Source of the DNA: Hyphomicrobiales bacterium
GTDB taxonomy: Bacteria > Pseudomonadota > Alphaproteobacteria > Rhizobiales > Xanthobacteraceae
DNA: 6,721 bases
NCBI GenBank assembly: GCA_016210825.1
Contig: JACQTM010000116.1
Coordinates: 1-6,721 of the forward strand
Direction of reading: 5' to 3'
How positions within the stretch are numbered: position 1 is the first letter of the stretch; each line of letters opens with the position of its first letter. A program made the translations under genes and the position numbers. This document shows positions 5,733 through 6,721 of the stretch, in pieces. Under the pieces are notes generated by a model. It saw only the letters and a list, made by a program, of their open reading frames with translations, had not been told where the DNA came from and did no database searches.

Positions 5733-6611
5733 ATGCCCTATGTCACCGAGCAGAATTTGACCGACATCGTGAAGGAACGCTGGACTCATATTCCCGATCC
5801 GCGTCTGCGTAAGATCATGGCGTCACTGGTCAAGAACCTTCACGTATTTGTCCGCGAGATCGAACCAACCGAAGCCGAATGGGCCGCCACCATCGACTGG
5901 CTGACGCGCACCGGCAAGATGTGCACCGAGAAACGCCAAGAATTTATCCTTACTTCCGACGTACTCGGCGTCAGCATGCTGGTCGATGCCATCAACCATC
6001 GCCTGCAAAGTAAAGCGACGCCGACAACGGTCGAAGGGCCGTTCCATATCCCCGGTTCTCCGGAATTTGCGGATGGCGAGAACATGGCCGAGGGCGCCCC
6101 GGGCATCCCCTGCTTCGTGACCGGTATTGTGCGCGACCTCGATGGCAAGCCAGTGGCCGGTGCCAGGCTCGATCTCTGGCAAACCGACGGCGAGGGTCTT
6201 TACGAAGCACAGCGCGATGAAAAGGAAGCGTGGATGCGTGGCGTCTACCACAGCAATCCAGACGGTTCGTACACGGTGCAGACCGTTGCACCGATCGGCT
6301 ACACGATTCCGATGGATGGCACGGTCGGCGAATTAATGGAGCGCACCACCATCAGCCACTTCCGCCCCGCGCATATTCATTTCTGCATCGAGGCGGCCGG
6401 ATATCATCGCGTCGTCACGCATCTCTTTCAGCGCGGCGATCAATATATCGACACCGACGTCGTCTATGGCGTGAAGGAGCCGTTGATCGTCGATTTTATT
6501 AAAAAAACGAGCGGCAAAACCCCAACTGGCGAGACACTTGCCACGCCATTCTACGAGGTTAGGTATGATTTTGTGTTGCAGAGAAAGACGGCAGCGCAAA
6601 AGGCGGCATGA
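5733..6611 (+). CDS. Intradiol ring-cleavage dioxygenase, hydroxyquinol 1,2-dioxygenase-like
   Basis: A 292-residue cytosolic non-haem Fe(III) enzyme that cleaves a catechol-type ring between the two hydroxylated carbons. For hydroxyquinol the product would be maleylacetate. Residues 15-90 form the helical N-terminal domain of catechol/hydroxyquinol dioxygenases (Dioxygenase_N), including SDVLGVSMLVDAI. The linker VEGPFHIPG (100-108) is followed by the beta-sandwich catalytic domain. Expected iron ligands are present: Tyr157 in WQTDGEGLYEAQ, Tyr190 in APIGYTIP, and His214 and His216 in RPAHIHF. Length and the helical domain fit hydroxyquinol or catechol 1,2-dioxygenases and not the two-subunit protocatechuate 3,4-dioxygenase. 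Substrate preference cannot be settled by eye. No maleylacetate reductase or muconate-cycloisomerase gene is in the window. It lies 171 nt after tctA, on the same strand, and ends 26 nt before the convergent tRNA-His. Confidence 0.92.
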   Translation: MPYVTEQNLTDIVKERWTHIPDPRLRKIMASLVKNLHVFVREIEPTEAEWAATIDWLTRTGKMCTEKRQEFILTSDVLGVSMLVDAINHRLQSKATPTTVEGPFHIPGSPEFADGENMAEGAPGIPCFVTGIVRDLDGKPVAGARLDLWQTDGEGLYEAQRDEKEAWMRGVYHSNPDGSYTVQTVAPIGYTIPMDGTVGELMERTTISHFRPAHIHFCIEAAGYHRVVTHLFQRGDQYIDTDVVYGVKEPLIVDFIKKTSGKTPTGETLATPFYEVRYDFVLQRKTAAQKAA

Positions 6612-6637
6612 GAGGCTGCAGAAATTGGCTTGAAATT

Positions 6638-6714
6638 TGGTACAGCTGGGTGGACTTGAACCACCGACCTCTGGTTCCACAGACCAGCGCTCTAACCAAC
6701 TGAGCTACAGCTGC
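6638..6714 (-). tRNA. tRNA-His (anticodon GTG), alphaproteobacterial type without encoded G-1
   Basis: The minus strand folds into a full cloverleaf of 74 nt plus an encoded CCA (6638-6640). The acceptor stem is GCAGCTG (6714-6708) with CAGCTGT. The D-stem is GCTC/GAGC, and the anticodon stem is CTGGT/ACCAG around loop CTGTGGA. The anticodon is GTG at 6678-6680. The T-stem is GGTGG/CCACC with loop TTCAAGT. The discriminator base is A73 and the base before G1 is T, so the G-1:C73 pair usual in bacterial tRNA-His is absent. The first acceptor pair is G1-U72, a wobble. Its 3' end faces the dioxygenase gene. No clear T-run terminator follows. Confidence 0.95.
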
Positions 6715-6721
6715 ACACGAT

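Overview
The window most likely comes from an alphaproteobacterium, probably Hyphomicrobiales. The DNA looks moderately GC-rich. The clearest marker is a tRNA-His at the right edge with A73 and no encoded G-1, a form known from a clade of Alphaproteobacteria. The content otherwise looks like the accessory catabolic DNA common in Bradyrhizobium-like soil bacteria. This placement is inference, because no conserved phylogenetic marker protein is present.

Layout, left to right. At 1-1082 (minus strand, cut by the window edge) lies a LivK-like periplasmic substrate-binding protein of an ABC transporter. At 1260-1565 (minus) lies a small DUF1330 protein. Divergent from it, starting at 1686, a plus-strand block encodes a metal-dependent cyclase/amidohydrolase of the kynurenine formamidase/isatin hydrolase superfamily (1686-2459). 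A complete tripartite tricarboxylate transporter (TTT) follows in the order TctC (2546-3526), TctB (3567-4013) and TctA (4023-5561). After a 171-nt gap comes an intradiol ring-cleavage dioxygenase resembling hydroxyquinol 1,2-dioxygenase (5733-6611). A convergent tRNA-His (6638-6714, minus) closes the window.

Taken together this looks like a small catabolic module. TctC captures an organic, probably aromatic, acid and TctAB imports it. The cyclase-family hydrolase may open an amide, lactone or heterocycle, and the dioxygenase cleaves a hydroxylated aromatic ring. The divergent ABC binding protein may bring in a second or related compound. The real substrate cannot be read from the sequence. 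No regulator, maleylacetate reductase or ring hydroxylase is inside the window, so the pathway is incomplete here.

The gene families are all known. The less ordinary material is in the short non-coding gaps, which hold several perfect dyads: 1583-1600, 2485-2499 overlapping a candidate -35 box, and 5662-5679 just after a candidate promoter. The tRNA-His acceptor end and its position beside the catabolic cluster are also notable. I found no CRISPR array, transposase, integrase or evident new defence or mobile system.
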